NCBI RefSeq assembly: GCF_964019715.1
Contig: NZ_OZ026463.1
Coordinates: 434,001 to 498,000, forward strand
DNA from: Spiroplasma endosymbiont of Lonchoptera lutea
Lineage (GTDB): Bacteria; Bacillota_I; Bacilli_A; Mycoplasmatales; Nriv7
Direction of reading: 5' to 3'
Length of the DNA stretch: 64,000 nt
Position numbers and translations under genes: made by a program
Part shown: one piece after another, positions 49,820 through 61,202 of the stretch
Layout of the letters: every line of letters begins with the position of its first letter
How positions within the stretch are numbered: the first letter of the stretch is position 1
The notes under the pieces: generated by a model
The model's database searches: none
Told to the model about the DNA's origin: nothing
What the model saw: only the letters and a program-made list of their open reading frames with translations

Positions 49820-50620
49820 TTATGTAGACTGGTATTTTCTAAATTCAACGGGAGTTAAATAATTTAAACTGCCATGAATTCGAATATTGTTATATCAATT
49901 AACAAAATCAAATAGTTCGCATTTTAGTTGTGTTAAGTTTGCAAATTTTTTACCGTTAATAAATTCGGTTTTAAAGGTTTTGTAAGTTGCTTCAGCAACA
50001 GCATTATCATATGGGCATCCTTTGGAGCTTAATGATCTTTTAATTTTAAAGGTTATTAAAATTTCATCAATAATTTTATTTTTAAACTCATTACCACGAT
50101 CAGTATGAAATAAAGTTATTTTATTTAATGGTCGTGTTATCTTGTGAAAAGCTTGTTGAACTAATTCAGCAGTTTTATTTGGTCCAGCACTATAGCCAAT
50201 TACTTCGCGATTAAACAAGTCAATTAATAAACAAATATAATGTCATTTAGTGCCAACTTGAACATATGTTAAATCACTAACAACAACTTCATTTGGTTTT
50301 TTGTCATTAAATTGACGATTTAAAACATTATTAATTTCGTCATTATTAACTGTTTTTTTATGATTACAATATTTTAACTTGGTGTATTTAGAAACCAAAT
50401 TATTTTTGATCATAATGAATCGGATTTTTCGTCGTGATAAAATGATATTTTTTCTTATTAAAACAGCTTTAATTTTACGAGCACCATAAATCTTGCGACT
50501 TTTATTAAATGCACTGATAACTTCTTGTTCATAATTATTAACATCAAACTTGGTGCATTTATTAGTTTGATAATAATATGTTGATTTTAGTAAACCTAAA
50601 ATCTTACATATTTTCCTCAC
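49820..50620 (-). CDS. IS3 transposase OrfB
   Basis: 266 aa, intact DDE core as at 26604, read with UGA as Trp. Probably made as OrfAB by -1 frameshifting at the A-run. Confidence 0.92.
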
Positions 50621-50652
50621 TGAATATTTATTTTTGTTGTTATTAATTATTG

Positions 50653-50931
50653 TTATTTTTTCCCGATTATCAGTGCTGCTTGCTTTAAAATGTCATTTTC
50701 CATTCGTAATTGTTGGTTTTCTTTTCGCAAGTAAATTAATTCATTTTCTTCGACAGTGCGATTATCTTTTGCTTTAAATGACCCAGAATTATTATAATTT
50801 TTAATTCAACTATAAATAGTTGGTTTTGGTAAATTATATTCTTTCCCTAAATTAATAACACTTTTGTCATTTTTGTATAGCATTACAATTTGTTTTTTAA
50901 ATTCTTCAGAGTATGAGGTTTTATTTCCCAT
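50653..50931 (-). CDS. IS3 transposase OrfA
   Basis: 92 aa helix-turn-helix and zipper protein, identical in plan to 26293-26571. Confidence 0.92.
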
Positions 50932-51039
50932 TTTTATATTCCTTCTTTCTTAATAATTTTGAAGTCTATATAATTATGGTCCAACTTATTGTAGCCTATC
51001 CATATATTGAAAAAATAAAATAATAAAGGAATTAAAATA

Positions 51040-51549
51040 ATGAAAATTTTAAGTACAATATTTGTTTCAGGATTAACGATATTATCCGTAACTTCTTGCT
51101 CCAATAAAACAAATAGACTAACACCGTTAGACTTAGACAGTAAAAAAAGTAATCAAGTTTTTGAAATTAACTTAGAAAAAGCAGAATTTACAATATGAAA
51201 AAATGAAAATCCTTATAAACTTGCATCAACGTGAAAAACAGAATTACAATTTTTATTAAATGACATAGAAAAGCAATCAGGAATAAAACCGATAAATCCT
51301 GTGGAAGAATTATGAAACAATCAAGGGCGAATTCAAAGTTATATAAACCAAAATCAAATTAATATTATTAAAAAACTTAACGAATTACAAATAAATACAA
51401 AATGAACAGAAGTTGAAAAAGAACAAAAACAAAATATTAAAATAAAAAATATTAAAGTAAAATTTGAATACCAAAAAGATACCTTTGCCGGTGCAAGATG
51501 AAACTGATGAAAAATACTAGAATTCGATGCACAATCAGAAACCAATTAA
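51040..51549 (+). CDS. Phage-element lipoprotein A carrying adhesin domain A
   Basis: 169 aa. Lipobox SVTSC (Cys20), linker, then domain A (NQVFEINLEKAEFTIWKNEN to KILEFDAQSET). It matches the split adhesin A gene (36950-37702) over about 130 residues with one difference seen (Gln for Glu in KEEKQ/KEQKQ). It stops where the adhesin's conserved part begins. AAAGGA lies nine bases before ATG 51040. Unrelated in sequence to domain B, yet placed identically, so each element pairs its own lipoprotein with its own adhesin. Confidence 0.82.
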
Positions 51550-51785
51550 AATAAACACTTTTAAATAACTAATCAAGCAACCACCACAGAAATGCATTTT
51601 TCTATGATAACAATAATCTTAAATAACTAAACAACTTTTTCATTTTTTCTATTTTGATAAAATAAAAATCAGTAATTTTAATTAATTACTGATTTGAATG
51701 TTTTTCTTATTTTTTGCAGAGATTAAATTATTGTTTTTGTTCCAATTAAAATAATTGTTCCTAAAAGACTTAATATTTTTTCATA
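51550..51785 (+). other. Region after lipoprotein A, with palindrome and signal-peptide remnant
   Basis: Contains the palindrome ATCAGTAATT/AATTACTGAT at 51668-51693 (likely terminator). On minus at about 51783 is a dead N-terminus of the MKK-type secreted family, stopped after a few codons. No intact gene. Confidence 0.5.
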
Positions 51786-52125
51786 TGCTGAATTATACTT
51801 GTAAGTGAAAGTAAATAAAATTGCAAAAAATCTCATATAAAAATTTCATGATGCTAAGTTTATTTTAGAAAAACTAAAGCAAGGAGTTTTTATATGGGAT
51901 ATAAACATCTTGGCATAGATGAAAGAATTTATATTGAGAATCAATTGAAATTTAAATTAAAAATTAGTGAAATAGCTAAAAATCTTAATCGAATTATTAG
52001 TACTATTATTCGAGAAGTTAATAGAAATAAAGATAATAATCATTATTTTTCATTAATTGCACAAAATAAAGCAGAAAATAGAAAACAATCACATATTTAT
52101 TTTCATAAGTTTAAAAATAGAGAAG
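51786..52125 (+). mobile_element. IS30-2 copy B, left part only
   Basis: Left terminus TGCTGAATTATACTTGTAAG at 51786, untranslated leader, and the first about 77 transposase codons (ATG 51894, MGYKHLGIDERIYIENQLKF). Joined to other DNA at about 52125; the frame ends at 52154 after nine foreign residues. Confidence 0.8.
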
Positions 52126-52452
52126 TAGACACAAAAATAAAAACATTTGTGTAAGCTATAAATGAGGTGAATTTTATTATGAAAAAAATTCATAGAAGTA
52201 AAGAATTTCATTACTAAAATAAGTATTTTCTTCATTCATTTTTATTTCTCCTTTCTATTTTAATAAATAAAAAATGACAATTTAATTATTAAATTGTCAT
52301 TTTAAATATTTATATTTATAAACTTTATTTTTGTTTTTAATTAGTTTTTTCTATATTACAAACAACTAAACTGATTTACTTGTTCCAATTAAAGTAATTT
52401 CGATTAAAATACTTAATATCTTTTTCATATTTTATTAATTAATATAAATATA
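52126..52452 (-). other. Remnant region between IS30-2 and effector-like gene 2
   Basis: A 20-codon orphan signal-peptide start on minus (52366-52428, MKKILSILIEITLIGTSKSV), a strong palindrome AATGACAATTTAAT/ATTAAATTGTCATT (52271-52303, likely terminator), and a short orphan start on plus (MKKIHRSKEFHY, 52179). No intact gene. Confidence 0.5.
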
Positions 52453-53746
52453 TTAAGCATTAATTACAGTACAAATAGATGCCACTGTGCCTGAAACCGT
52501 TGAAATTAAAGTACCAATATAAGGAATTCAACCAGTACTTGCTGAAATAGTACCAGCAATATTTGCACAATTTTCTAAATTTTCATTTTTATTTAAAGAA
52601 TTTTGAATTTCAGATATTTTTTGATTTAATTTATTAATTTGTGATTTTAATTCATTAATATCTTTTTCTAGATTTTGAACTTTGTTATATACTTCATTTA
52701 ATTTAAATTTACTATCAATTGTTTCTAAAATATGATTTAAAGAAAGTAACTTATTTTTAATTTCATTAATATTATTACCTTTTCAAGTTCTTTTTAATGC
52801 TCTACCTCTTTCATCATTTCCATACTTTGATAAATCTTCATTAATTTGACGATTAATTTCATTTTGTCAGTTTATAAAATTTGATTTTCAATTTTGAATT
52901 AAATTTTCATTATCAATTAATTTTGGTAAATCTTCATTTAATCATTTCTTAGTTATAAAAGTAAATTTATAATTTAAAGTTTGAATAGGATAAATTAACT
53001 CATCATTAGATTTAATTTTAAATTTAGTTGAAAAACTTTTATCAAAGAATGAATAATCTTTTTTTTCAAAAACTTCAAAATAAGAAATGTTTAACTTCGG
53101 ATATTTTTCTTTAAGTTTATTTAAAATAAAATTATCATTTTTATCTTCAATAACTCCTAAATCAATATATATATATTCTTTTGGCAAGTCACTATTAAAA
53201 TCAGTTCATAATTTTTCAAGATATTTATTTTCAATAAATGAATTTTCTTCAAATAATTCTATAGATTCAATATTTTGTAATGAACTTCCAAAATTAGAAA
53301 CTGTTACAATTTTTATTTTATTTCTTTTACCTGTATTCTGTCAAAAATCATAAATTCTTGATCAATTGTTTCAAATAGTTTCTGCATTTTTACGAATATG
53401 CCCACCACCAATTCTTGCATCATTTAATTTTGCATCGGAATAAAATTTATTTTCAAATTTAAATATAAAATTATCTAAATTATTATTTAATTTTCAAAAT
53501 ATTATTTCTTCAAAAGTATTTGGAGTAATTGTATAATACATTCTTGGCCTTCCAAAAACTGGGGCACTATATTCTAAAACATCTTTATTACTATTTTCTC
53601 TTTTATTTCTTTTTAAAGTTTCTAAATTATTTGTTTGTAAAGAATTGATTTTGGTTTTCGTTGGAGCGGGTGCATTTGCCAACAATACCCGACATTCCGC
53701 TTCCTGCAATGGTAATTGTTCCTAAGATTCCTAATAATTTTTTCAT
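52453..53746 (-). pseudogene. Secreted effector-like protein 2, +1 frameshift after the signal peptide
   Basis: Paralogue of 39493-40779. ATG 53746 and the signal peptide MKKLLGILGTITIAGSGMSG are kept. At about 53675-53690 GGCAAATGCACCCG replaces GGCAATCCACCCG (one extra base), so the frame is lost before RNKR (NLETLKRNKREN). The rest is open to 52453: a body with IWNNWSRIYDFWQNTGKRNK and FNSDLPKEYIYIDLGVIEDK, a coiled coil, and the hydrophobic tail (STGWIPYIGTLISTVSGTVA, ending TVINA). Confidence 0.72.
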
Positions 53747-53979
53747 ATTAATTAAATCCCTTTCGTGAATTTTTACTAATTAATAAAAATTTACCAATTA
53801 ATCAGCGTCCTTTCTTAAGCTTGTAAAGTTTAATTAATACAAATTAATTATAAACAATTAAATAAGAATTTCTATCATTTTTTCACGATATTAAATACTA
53901 GTTCTAAAAAACATTTTTCATTAAAGAAAAAAAGCTGACCAAACTTTATTAAAATTACTATCAAGAAAGGTAATTTATT
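53747..53979 (-). promoter_or_regulatory. Divergent regulatory region and effector leader (outer element)
   Basis: Near-copy of 39261-39492: shared TATAAT-type box, leader with the AAATTTTTATTAATTAGTAA hairpin, and CGAAAGGG before the effector start on minus; GAAAGG before the transposase start on plus. Confidence 0.55.
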
Positions 53980-54271
53980 ATGCTAAAAATTAATAATAAT
54001 GTAAAAAGCTCAGAAAACAAGCATTGGTTTAGTTTATTTACAACCCATAAAAATATGTACACCAACAAATGCGAACAACTAGCTAATGAATACGAAAAAC
54101 TAGATGAATATTTATATAAATATCATTATCGCTTAAAGCAAGGTTATAAAGTAGTTCATTTTGCATCAAGAACAATTATTACAATTTTTGGTGATGTTAC
54201 TGGATAGGCTACAATAAGTTGGACCATAATTATATAGACTTCAAAATTATTAAGAAAGAAGGAATATAAAA

Positions 54272-54550
54272 ATGGGAAATAAAACCTCATACTCTGAAGA
54301 ATTTAAAAAACAAATTGTAATGCTATACAAAAATGACAAAAGTGTTATTAATTTAGGGAAAGAATATAATTTACCAAAACCAACTATTTATAGTTGAATT
54401 AAAAATTATAATAATTCTGGGTCATTTAAAGCAAAAGATAATCGCACTGTCGAAGAAAATGAATTAATTTACTTGCGAAAAGAAAACCAACAATTACGAA
54501 TGGAAAATGACATTTTAAAGCAAGCAGCACTGATAATCGGGAAAAAATAA
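54272..54550 (+). CDS. IS3 transposase OrfA
   Basis: 92 aa, identical in plan to 26293-26571, ending at the A-run frameshift site. Confidence 0.92.
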
Positions 54551-54582
54551 CAATAATTAATAACAACAAAAATAAATATTCA

Positions 54583-55398
54583 GTGAGGAAAATATGTAAG
54601 ATTTTAGGTTTACTAAAATCAACATATTATTATCAAACTAATTATTATCAAACTAATAAATGCACCAAGTTTGATGTTAATAATTATGAACAAGAAGTTA
54701 TCAGTGCATTTAATAAAAGTCGCAAGATTTATGGTGCTCGTAAAATTAAAGCTGTTTTAATAAGAAAAAATATCATTTTATCACGACGAAAAATCCGATT
54801 CATTATGATCAAAAATAATTTGGTTTCTAAATACACCAAGTTAAAATATTGTAATCATAAAAAAACAGTTAATAATGACGAAATTAATAATGTTTTAAAT
54901 CGTCAATTTAATGACAAAAAACCAAATGAAGTTGTTGTTAGTGATTTAACATATGTTCAAGTTGGCACTAAATGACATTATATTTGTTTATTAATTGACT
55001 TGTTTAATCGCGAAGTAATTGGCTATAGTGCTGGACCAAATAAAACTGCTGAATTAGTTCAACAAGCTTTTCACAAGATAACACGACCATTAAATAAAAT
55101 AACTTTATTTCATACTGATCGTGGTAATGAGTTTAAAAATAAAATTATTGATGAAATTTTAATAACCTTTAAAATTAAAAGATCATTAAGCTCCAAAGGA
55201 TGCCCATATGATAATGCTGTTGCTGAAGCAACTTACAAAACCTTTAAAACCGAATTTATTAACGGTAAAAAATTTGCAAACTTAACACAACTAAAATGCG
55301 AACTATTTGATTTTGTTAATTGATATAACAATATTCGAATTCATGGCAGTTTAAATTATTTAACTCCCGTTGAATTTAGAAAATACCAGTCTACATAA
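54583..55398 (+). CDS. IS3 transposase OrfB with 5-residue duplication
   Basis: 271 aa; the in-frame 15-bp duplication repeats YYQTN near residue 18. Catalytic segments are unchanged, so it may be active. Confidence 0.9.
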
Positions 55399-56756
55399 AA
55401 AGTGTCCTAAAAAGGGTTGCCAATCCATACTTTTAAACGACGACGATATAAATATTGAAATCAAAAATCAGGTAAATTTGAATATGTATGTTTACTAGAT
55501 AAAGAAATTGGTTTATTGTCTAAACAAAGAATTTATTTTGATGTCCAATTTAAAGTTTTAAGTCTTTTGGGCGATGGTAAGCGCTATCGTGATGTTTTAG
55601 ATGCTCTAAATCATTGTTATATTTCAAAAGCTAGTATTTCGCGTATTTTAAATAAATATGATATTGCCGAATATTTTCAATTAGCAGAAAAAGAAACTAA
55701 AACTAGAATTGATCTCAAAAATAAGGATCTATATATTCAACTAGATGAGACATTTTTAGCGACATTAGATCAAAAAGTTAAGCAAGACCAAAGAATTCGT
55801 TTGGTTACTTTTCATACCGGACATAAAGAAAAAAATTACAAAAATGCTCGTAGAGCGTTAGAAAACAAACGAGGTCATTTTTTAATGTTAAAAGTTGGTA
55901 AAAGAATAAATACGATGGATTATCGTGATTTATTAATTAAGGAATTACAAAAACATTATGTGAATATTAATTATGACAGAATAATTGTTTGTGGTGATGG
56001 TGCTACTTGAATTAGAGAAATTGCCAATAGTTTTGGTAATGTTAGATATATTTTAGATGGTTATCACGCTATTAAAAAATTAAAACAAATGGCATTTAAT
56101 ATTGTTTTTGAAAATCGCAAATTAACACTAAATAGTTGAATTGAATTATATAAAAATGGAAATCATCAAGAATTGATAAAAAACATTCGTAATGTTGCTA
56201 AAAATGAATTAAATAAAGATATTAAAACAAATTTAAGGAGAAATAGTAATTATTTTAAAAACAATAAGCATGGTATTCATAACCAAAATTTAGAATGAAA
56301 TATCGGTTGTAGCATTGAAAGTGATGTATCGCATTTAGTAAAACAACAATTAGGATATGGGGCAAAAATATATAATCATAAGAATTTAAATAACTTATTA
56401 CATTTAAGAATGGCAAATTTAAACAAATTAAATGTATTACATTTCATTAATGAAAATATTAATTTAGAAATAGAAATCAGAAAAGAAATATATAAAAATT
56501 CATTATGAAATAAATATAATAATAAAAATGATGATAGTTGAATTAATAAGGGCAGTATTGTATATACGAATAAATATAGAAAACATAAATTTAGATAATT
56601 AGTGAAAATTTAATAAAATTAATAATTTTTCATTGTGTAAAAATTCAATAATATGATAAAATTGTAATGAATAAAAATGACAACAACAAGAAAGGTCGGG
56701 TTAGTTTAGTAATTAAATAGTATAATTAGCTGATTGTTTTATTTCTTCAAAGCAAT

Positions 56757-56779
56757 ACCTAAGAAAACTAAACGCGACC
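56757..56779 (-). repeat. Right terminal inverted repeat of outer element
   Basis: GGTCGCGTTTAGTTTTCTTA plus GGT read on minus from 56779; about 180 bp beyond the transposase stop, as at the inner element. Confidence 0.85.
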
Positions 56780-56788
56780 CTTTTTTAA
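56780..56788 (+). repeat. 9-bp target duplication, right side of outer element
   Basis: CTTTTTTAA, identical to 32818-32826. Confidence 0.85.
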
Positions 56789-56824
56789 AAACTTCTTGTT
56801 CTTGTCATAAGTCTGTGGTATATT

Positions 56825-56868
56825 ACAATTATTTTAAAAAACTGTCCCATTTATATTTACAATTCAGG
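56825..56868 (+). mobile_element. IS30-1 terminal scrap
   Basis: The last 44 bp of IS30-1 (ACAATTATTTTAAAAAACTG and the right terminus ending CAATTCAGG). Marks another lost copy. Confidence 0.75.
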
Positions 56869-56872
56869 AAAC

Positions 56873-56904
56873 AAAAAGCTGGTAATTCAATTACCAGCTT
56901 TTTA
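56873..56904 (-). terminator. Terminator of the cobO-like, rdgB, trmL run
   Basis: AAAAAGCTGGTAA and TTACCAGCTTTTT form a perfect hairpin at the trmL stop, with T-runs on both strands. Confidence 0.75.
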
Positions 56905-57406
56905 ATTTTGTAAATAATCTTTACCTTTCTGAATTTCATTTAAAGATAAATCTAAATAATCTAATTGCCGTAAAACCTCATAACTTACAGTACAAACAAC
57001 ATTAGCGACATTAAGACTGCGAGTATTAATATACTCATTGGTAAACGAAAACATTGATTCAAATGCTCTTGTAATATCGTTTTTGGAATAACCGACGATT
57101 CTTTACCAAATACTAAATATATTGGTGTTTCACTTTCTGTAAAATCAATGGCACTAGGTGGTTTTTGACCATATCTTGTAGAAAAAAATAAGTTAGCATG
57201 AGGATTTTTACTAAGAAAACTATTTCAATCTTCATCACTTTCATATTGTAAAAATTCAAAATAGTTAGCAGATGAGCCAATAATAAAACGATCATTTAAA
57301 AAGAACCCTAATGGTTCACATTAATAGCAACACAAGTTCGCATAATCGAACCAACATTACCAGCAATTTCTGGTTCATATAAAACAATGTTAATTTTAGT
57401 ATTCAT
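56902..57406 (-). pseudogene. trmL: tRNA (cytidine/uridine-34-2'-O)-methyltransferase, frameshifted
   Basis: TrmL methylates the wobble ribose of tRNA-Leu. The start reads NIVLYEPEIAGNVGSIMRTC, then after CVAIN several codons are missing and the frame is shifted. The rest is seen in another frame: EPLGFFLNDRFIIGSSANYF, VFGKESSVIPKTIL and LPMSINTRSLNVANVVCTVS, the SPOUT knot region. Total length is 3n+1. UGA Trp is used. Either a pseudogene or a sequence error; it overlaps the end of rdgB by 11 bases. Confidence 0.78.
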
Positions 57407-58013
57407 TATTATCTTCCTTATTTATTCAATTAACCATCTTTTGGATTGCTATAGCACGATGTGATATTTGATTTTTTTCTTGTGCTGTTATTTCACCTAG
57501 CGTTTTTTTATATTCTGGTAAATAAAATATAGCATCATAACCAAAACTATAATTACCTTGGCGTTCACTATGAATTAAACCATTTAACGAACCAACAAAC
57601 ACTTTTTCAATATTTTTAGTAACATCAACAAAAGCAAGAGCACAAACATACCGACAATCTCGGAATTTAATATTCATCATCTTTTCTAAAATAACATTAG
57701 ATGCTTGCATAAAACCATCAGTAGTATCCATCCAACGCGCCGAATAAATTCCCGGGAAATTATCTAATGCTAATATTTCTAATCCAGAATCATCACCTAA
57801 GACTGGTTTTTGTAATAATTTGCTTAAAGTTCTTGCCTTAATTAAAGCATTTTCAATAAATGTCGCTCCTGTTTCTTCAATATCTTCAATTTCAGTACCC
57901 AGAAACTGCTTAATGTCTAAAAGTGTCTTTAAATCGTATTTTTGCCCTAATATGTTTTGAAATTCTTCTAACTTATTAGCATTAGTAGTTGCTAAAAATA
58001 ATTGTTTTATCAT
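57396..58013 (-). CDS. rdgB: RdgB/HAM1-type non-canonical purine NTP pyrophosphatase
   Basis: Removes dITP/XTP from the nucleotide pool. 205 aa when UGA is Trp near the end. LFLATTNANKLEEFQNIL, ETGATFIENALIKART, VLGDDSGLEILAL, GIYSARWM and SFGYDAIFYLPEY are the family signatures in order. The start ATG 58013 follows about 20 bases after the CobO-like gene. Confidence 0.93.
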
Positions 58014-58036
58014 TAATACTCAATACCCTTCCGAGC

Positions 58037-58549
58037 TCAAATATTCTTTTCTGAATAATGTCTTGTTGGCGTTACCTCACTAATTAAATCAGCAATTGAT
58101 TGTAATTTTTCTGGACAATATCTTCCTGAAAGGACAACTTCAATATTCTTAGCTTTATTTTCTAATGCTAACACTAATTCATCTTCATAAATTAATTGAT
58201 TTTGTAAACAACCTAAAATCTCATCAACAACAATTAAATCAATATTAGAATTTTTTAAACTTGCTACTAAAACTTCAAAACTTTTTCTTGTTTCAGCTTT
58301 TAACTCTTGTTTTTCTTCAACATTCATTTCTCAAAAAAATTTTTTTGATGAATGATAAAAATCAAGAATTGTTAAATTAGTATGCTTTTCAAAAAATATT
58401 AATTCACCTGTAGGACGATTTTTTAAAAAACGAAAATATACTACATTTCAATTATTTCCTAAGGCTCTAATTGTCATTCCATTTAAAATACTAGTTTTAC
58501 CTTTACCTTCACCACAGTAAATATGAAGATATCCTTGTTCTTGATTCAT
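58037..58549 (-). CDS. CobO/BtuR-like ATP-binding protein
   Basis: 170 aa with the P-loop CGEGKGKTSILNGMTIRAL at residues 12-30, VYFRFLKNRPTGEL, IDLIVVDEILGCL (Walker B-like) and VVLSGRYCPEKL. This is the fold of ATP:cob(I)alamin adenosyltransferase. Spiroplasmas have few cobalamin enzymes, so the real substrate is uncertain. GAGGTTAAG precedes ATG 58549. First gene of the minus-strand run with rdgB and trmL. Confidence 0.8.
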
Positions 58550-58625
58550 TACTTAACCTCCAGATAATATAATATATTTATTCATTGTCATTATATAATA
58601 AAATTAATTACTTGGGAGGTATGAT

Positions 58626-58928
58626 ATGAAAATAAATTGAACTAAAGCAAAATTAACAAAATATGGTTTAACAAATATTAATTATTCTTATTTAGATTAT
58701 ATTATTCGTAAATCACAACCATTTTGTGATATTTTCTTAGACCATAAAACTGAACAACTAGTTTTACCATTAGTTAAAAATATTAATGTTCCGGTTATTG
58801 ATTATTTTCAAAATGATAAATATTTCTTTTATATTACTAAACATATTAAAGATGCTTTAAATTTAACGCAAATTAAAATAACTCCTTGGTCGCGTTTAGT
58901 TTTCTTAGGTATTGCTTTGAAGAAGTAA
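58626..58928 (+). pseudogene. Unknown gene truncated by a plectrovirus-transposon end
   Basis: About 87 native codons from ATG 58626 (GGGAGG upstream): KINWTKAKLTKYGLTNINYS, then IFLDHKTEQLVLPLVKNINV. I do not recognise it, although the pattern is compatible with the N-terminus of a choline-kinase-like protein. At 58888 the GGTCGCG terminus begins and the frame ends 13 codons later. Confidence 0.55.
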
Positions 58929-59015
58929 AACAATCAGCTAATTATATTATTTAATTACTAAACTAACCCTGCCTTTCTTGTTGTTGTCATTTTTATTCAT
59001 TACCATTTTATCATA

Positions 59016-60076
59016 CCTGAAATGTAAAATTAAAAAGGACACTTATATAAAAAACAAATTGTGTTAATTCTATAATTAAGAAAAGAAAGGAATTAGCACA
59101 ATGTATAAGTATCTGACTATTGAATCAATAATAGCAATAAAAGAATATAAAAGTTATGGATTTTCTATTCGTAAAATAGCAAAAGCAATTGATTATAGTA
59201 AATCAACTGTACACAGAGTTTGTAAATTATTAAATCAAAACTTATTACCATTAGAAATATTGAATCAAGTTCAAAAAAATAAACAAAATGCAGGTAGAAA
59301 ATTAATAATTTTAACTTTAACAGAAATTAATACTATCAATCATTTGTTAATTACTAAAAATTATGCTCTTGATATAATTGCTGATTTTTTAAAGAAAAAT
59401 AAAATAAAAAATATTTCAACAAAAACTTTATATAACATGTTTAAAACAAATCGAATGGGTTTTGATGAAAAAAATTTATTGAGAAAAGGCAAAAATAAAC
59501 CTCATAAACAAAAAGAAACTAGGGGCAGAATTAATAATTGTAAATCTATTCATGAAAGAAATTTAATCATTCCAAATATTAAAAATATACAAGAATTTGG
59601 CCATTTAGAGGGAGATACTATCGTTGGTAAAGATCATAAAAGTTCTATTATTACTTTAGCTGATATATGATCAAAAACCACAATTCCTTTGAAAACTAAA
59701 AATCATAAAGCAGAAAGTATTACACAAAGTATAATAAAATTTATTTCAAAATTAATACCAGGAACAATTAAAACTATTACTTTTGATCGTGGTAAAGAAT
59801 TTAGTAAATGAAAATTAATTGAAAAAAATTGTAATGTTAAAATTTATTTTGCAGATGCCGGCAAACCTTGTCAAAGAGGTTTAAATGAGAACAATAATGG
59901 TATTTTAAGAAGATATTTACCAAAATCTACTGATTTATCTTCATATAAACAAAAAGACTTAAATTCTATAGCATTTCAAATTAATTCTACACCCAGAAAA
60001 TCATTATCTTATAAAAGACCAATAGATTTAATACAATTATTTTAAAAAACTGTCCCATTTATATTTACAATTCAGG
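59016..60076 (+). mobile_element. IS30-1, intact copy 6, with 3-bp target duplication
   Basis: 1061 bp; left flank ends TATCATA, right flank begins ATATTATTG, and the undisturbed sequence (37827-37838) is TATCATATTATTG, so ATA is duplicated. Confidence 0.93.
59101..60045 (+). CDS. IS30-family transposase (IS30-1)
   Basis: 314 aa, majority sequence, intact triad with UGA as Trp. Confidence 0.94.
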
Positions 60077-60113
60077 ATATTATTGAATTTTTACACAATG
60101 AAAAATTATTATT

Positions 60114-61202
60114 TGCCAAATTGTAAAGTTAAGTGCAACTAAATTATTTTTCTAACCAAATATTCGATTGGCGAAAGATAATTTAGTATTTTTCTTGGTC
60201 TTTGGTTTAAAGACAATATAAATTTATGAACTGCATTTTTAGTAGTGTTTGAAAAATTAAATTTTTTAGGAAATTTTTCTCTAATTAAACCATTAGTATT
60301 TTCATTAGTACCTCTTTGTCAAGGTGAATATGCATCAGCAAAATAAATTTTCACATTTAAATTTTTTTCAAGTTGTTGTCAATTAGCAAATTCTTTACCC
60401 CTATCAAATGTTATAGTCTTAACAAAATTATTTGGAAGAATTGATAAATAATGACTAATATTTTTGTTAATAACTTTAGTAGTTCTATTTTCAACTAATA
60501 TTGCTAAAGTAAATCTTGATGTTCTTTCAACTAAAGTTATTAAACATGATTTACTTTTACCTCGTGATGATACTACAGTATCACCTTCTCAATGGCCAAG
60601 AGTTATGCGATTATTAACATTTCGTTCTTTAATGGATTTACCATTAAATTTACCCCGATTTTCTTGAGATTTTCGTTTCTTACCTTTTCTTCTTAAATTT
60701 TTACTAGTAACCTTTTCAAGTAATCCAGAATAAATTCAATTGTAAATTGTTTTAAAACTAATAATTCATTCTTGATGAAAATTTTTAATTCTGCCATAAA
60801 TTTGTTCAGGCGATCAACCTAATAATAATTTTTGTTGTACATATTTTACTAATTCTCTATTTTTAAATTTATGAAAATAAACATGTAATTGTTTTCTATT
60901 TTCTGCTTTATTTTGTGCAATTAATGAAAAATAATGATTATTATCTTTATTTCTATTAACTTCTCGATTAATAGTACTAATACTTCGATTAAGATTTTTA
61001 GCTATTTCACTAATTTTTACTTTAAATTTCAATTGATTCTCAATATAAATTCTTTCATCTATGCCAAGATGTTTGTATCCCATATAAAAACTCCTTAAAT
61101 TTACTTTTTCTAAAATAAACTTAGCATCATGAAATTTTTATATAAAATCTTTTGCAATTTTATTTACTTGCACTTACAAGTATAATTCAGCATATAAAAA
61201 AC
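60114..61202 (-). mobile_element. IS30-2, complete copy C
   Basis: About 1089 bp between TTGCCAAATTGTAAAGTTAA (right) and TGCTGAATTATACTTGTAAG (left, minus). The ends align over about 31 positions, sharing TAAGTGCAA-TAAAT. Carries one transposase gene. Confidence 0.85.
60139..61083 (-). CDS. IS30-family transposase (IS30-2)
   Basis: 314 aa. N-terminal helix-turn-helix (KISEIAKNLNRSISTINREV), GWSPEQIYGRI, and catalytic segments LGHWEGDTVVSSRGK, ITFDRGKEFANW and RGTNENTNGLIREKFPK. Clearly IS30 family but only distantly similar to IS30-1. Several UGA Trp. ATG 61083 follows AAGGAG. Confidence 0.92.

Larger units (their letters stand above)
54201..55427 (+). mobile_element. IS3-family element, copy 3, with 3-bp target duplication
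   Basis: 1227 bp; TAC is duplicated at 54198-54200 and 55428-55430. Longer than the other copies by a 15-bp tandem duplication (TTATTATCAAACTAA twice) at the start of orfB. Confidence 0.93.
53980..56598 (+). pseudogene. ISLre2-type (UPF0236) transposase interrupted by IS3
   Basis: The two halves, 53980-54200 and 55431-56598, add to 1389 nt, exactly the length of the intact gene at 37872. They rejoin in frame at GATGTTAC/TTTTAAACG. IS3 duplicated TAC. Only scattered differences exist (for example SRILNKYD for SNILNKYD, TLDQKV for TLAQKV). The outer element can therefore no longer make this enzyme, but the inner one could act on its ends. Confidence 0.9.
58888..60112 (+). mobile_element. Plectrovirus-transposon fragment (transposase-side end), split by IS30-1
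   Basis: Begins with GGTCGCGTTTAGTTTTCTTA and matches 37691-37855; IS30-1 occupies 59016-60076, and the remainder ends at about 60112 where IS30-2 starts. The transposase gene itself is missing. Confidence 0.82.

Noticed and set aside
52942..53353. Opposing short frames within effector-like gene 2 as separate genes
   Set aside because: The minus frame is an internal part of the long effector frame after UGA is read as Trp, and the plus frame is its shadow.
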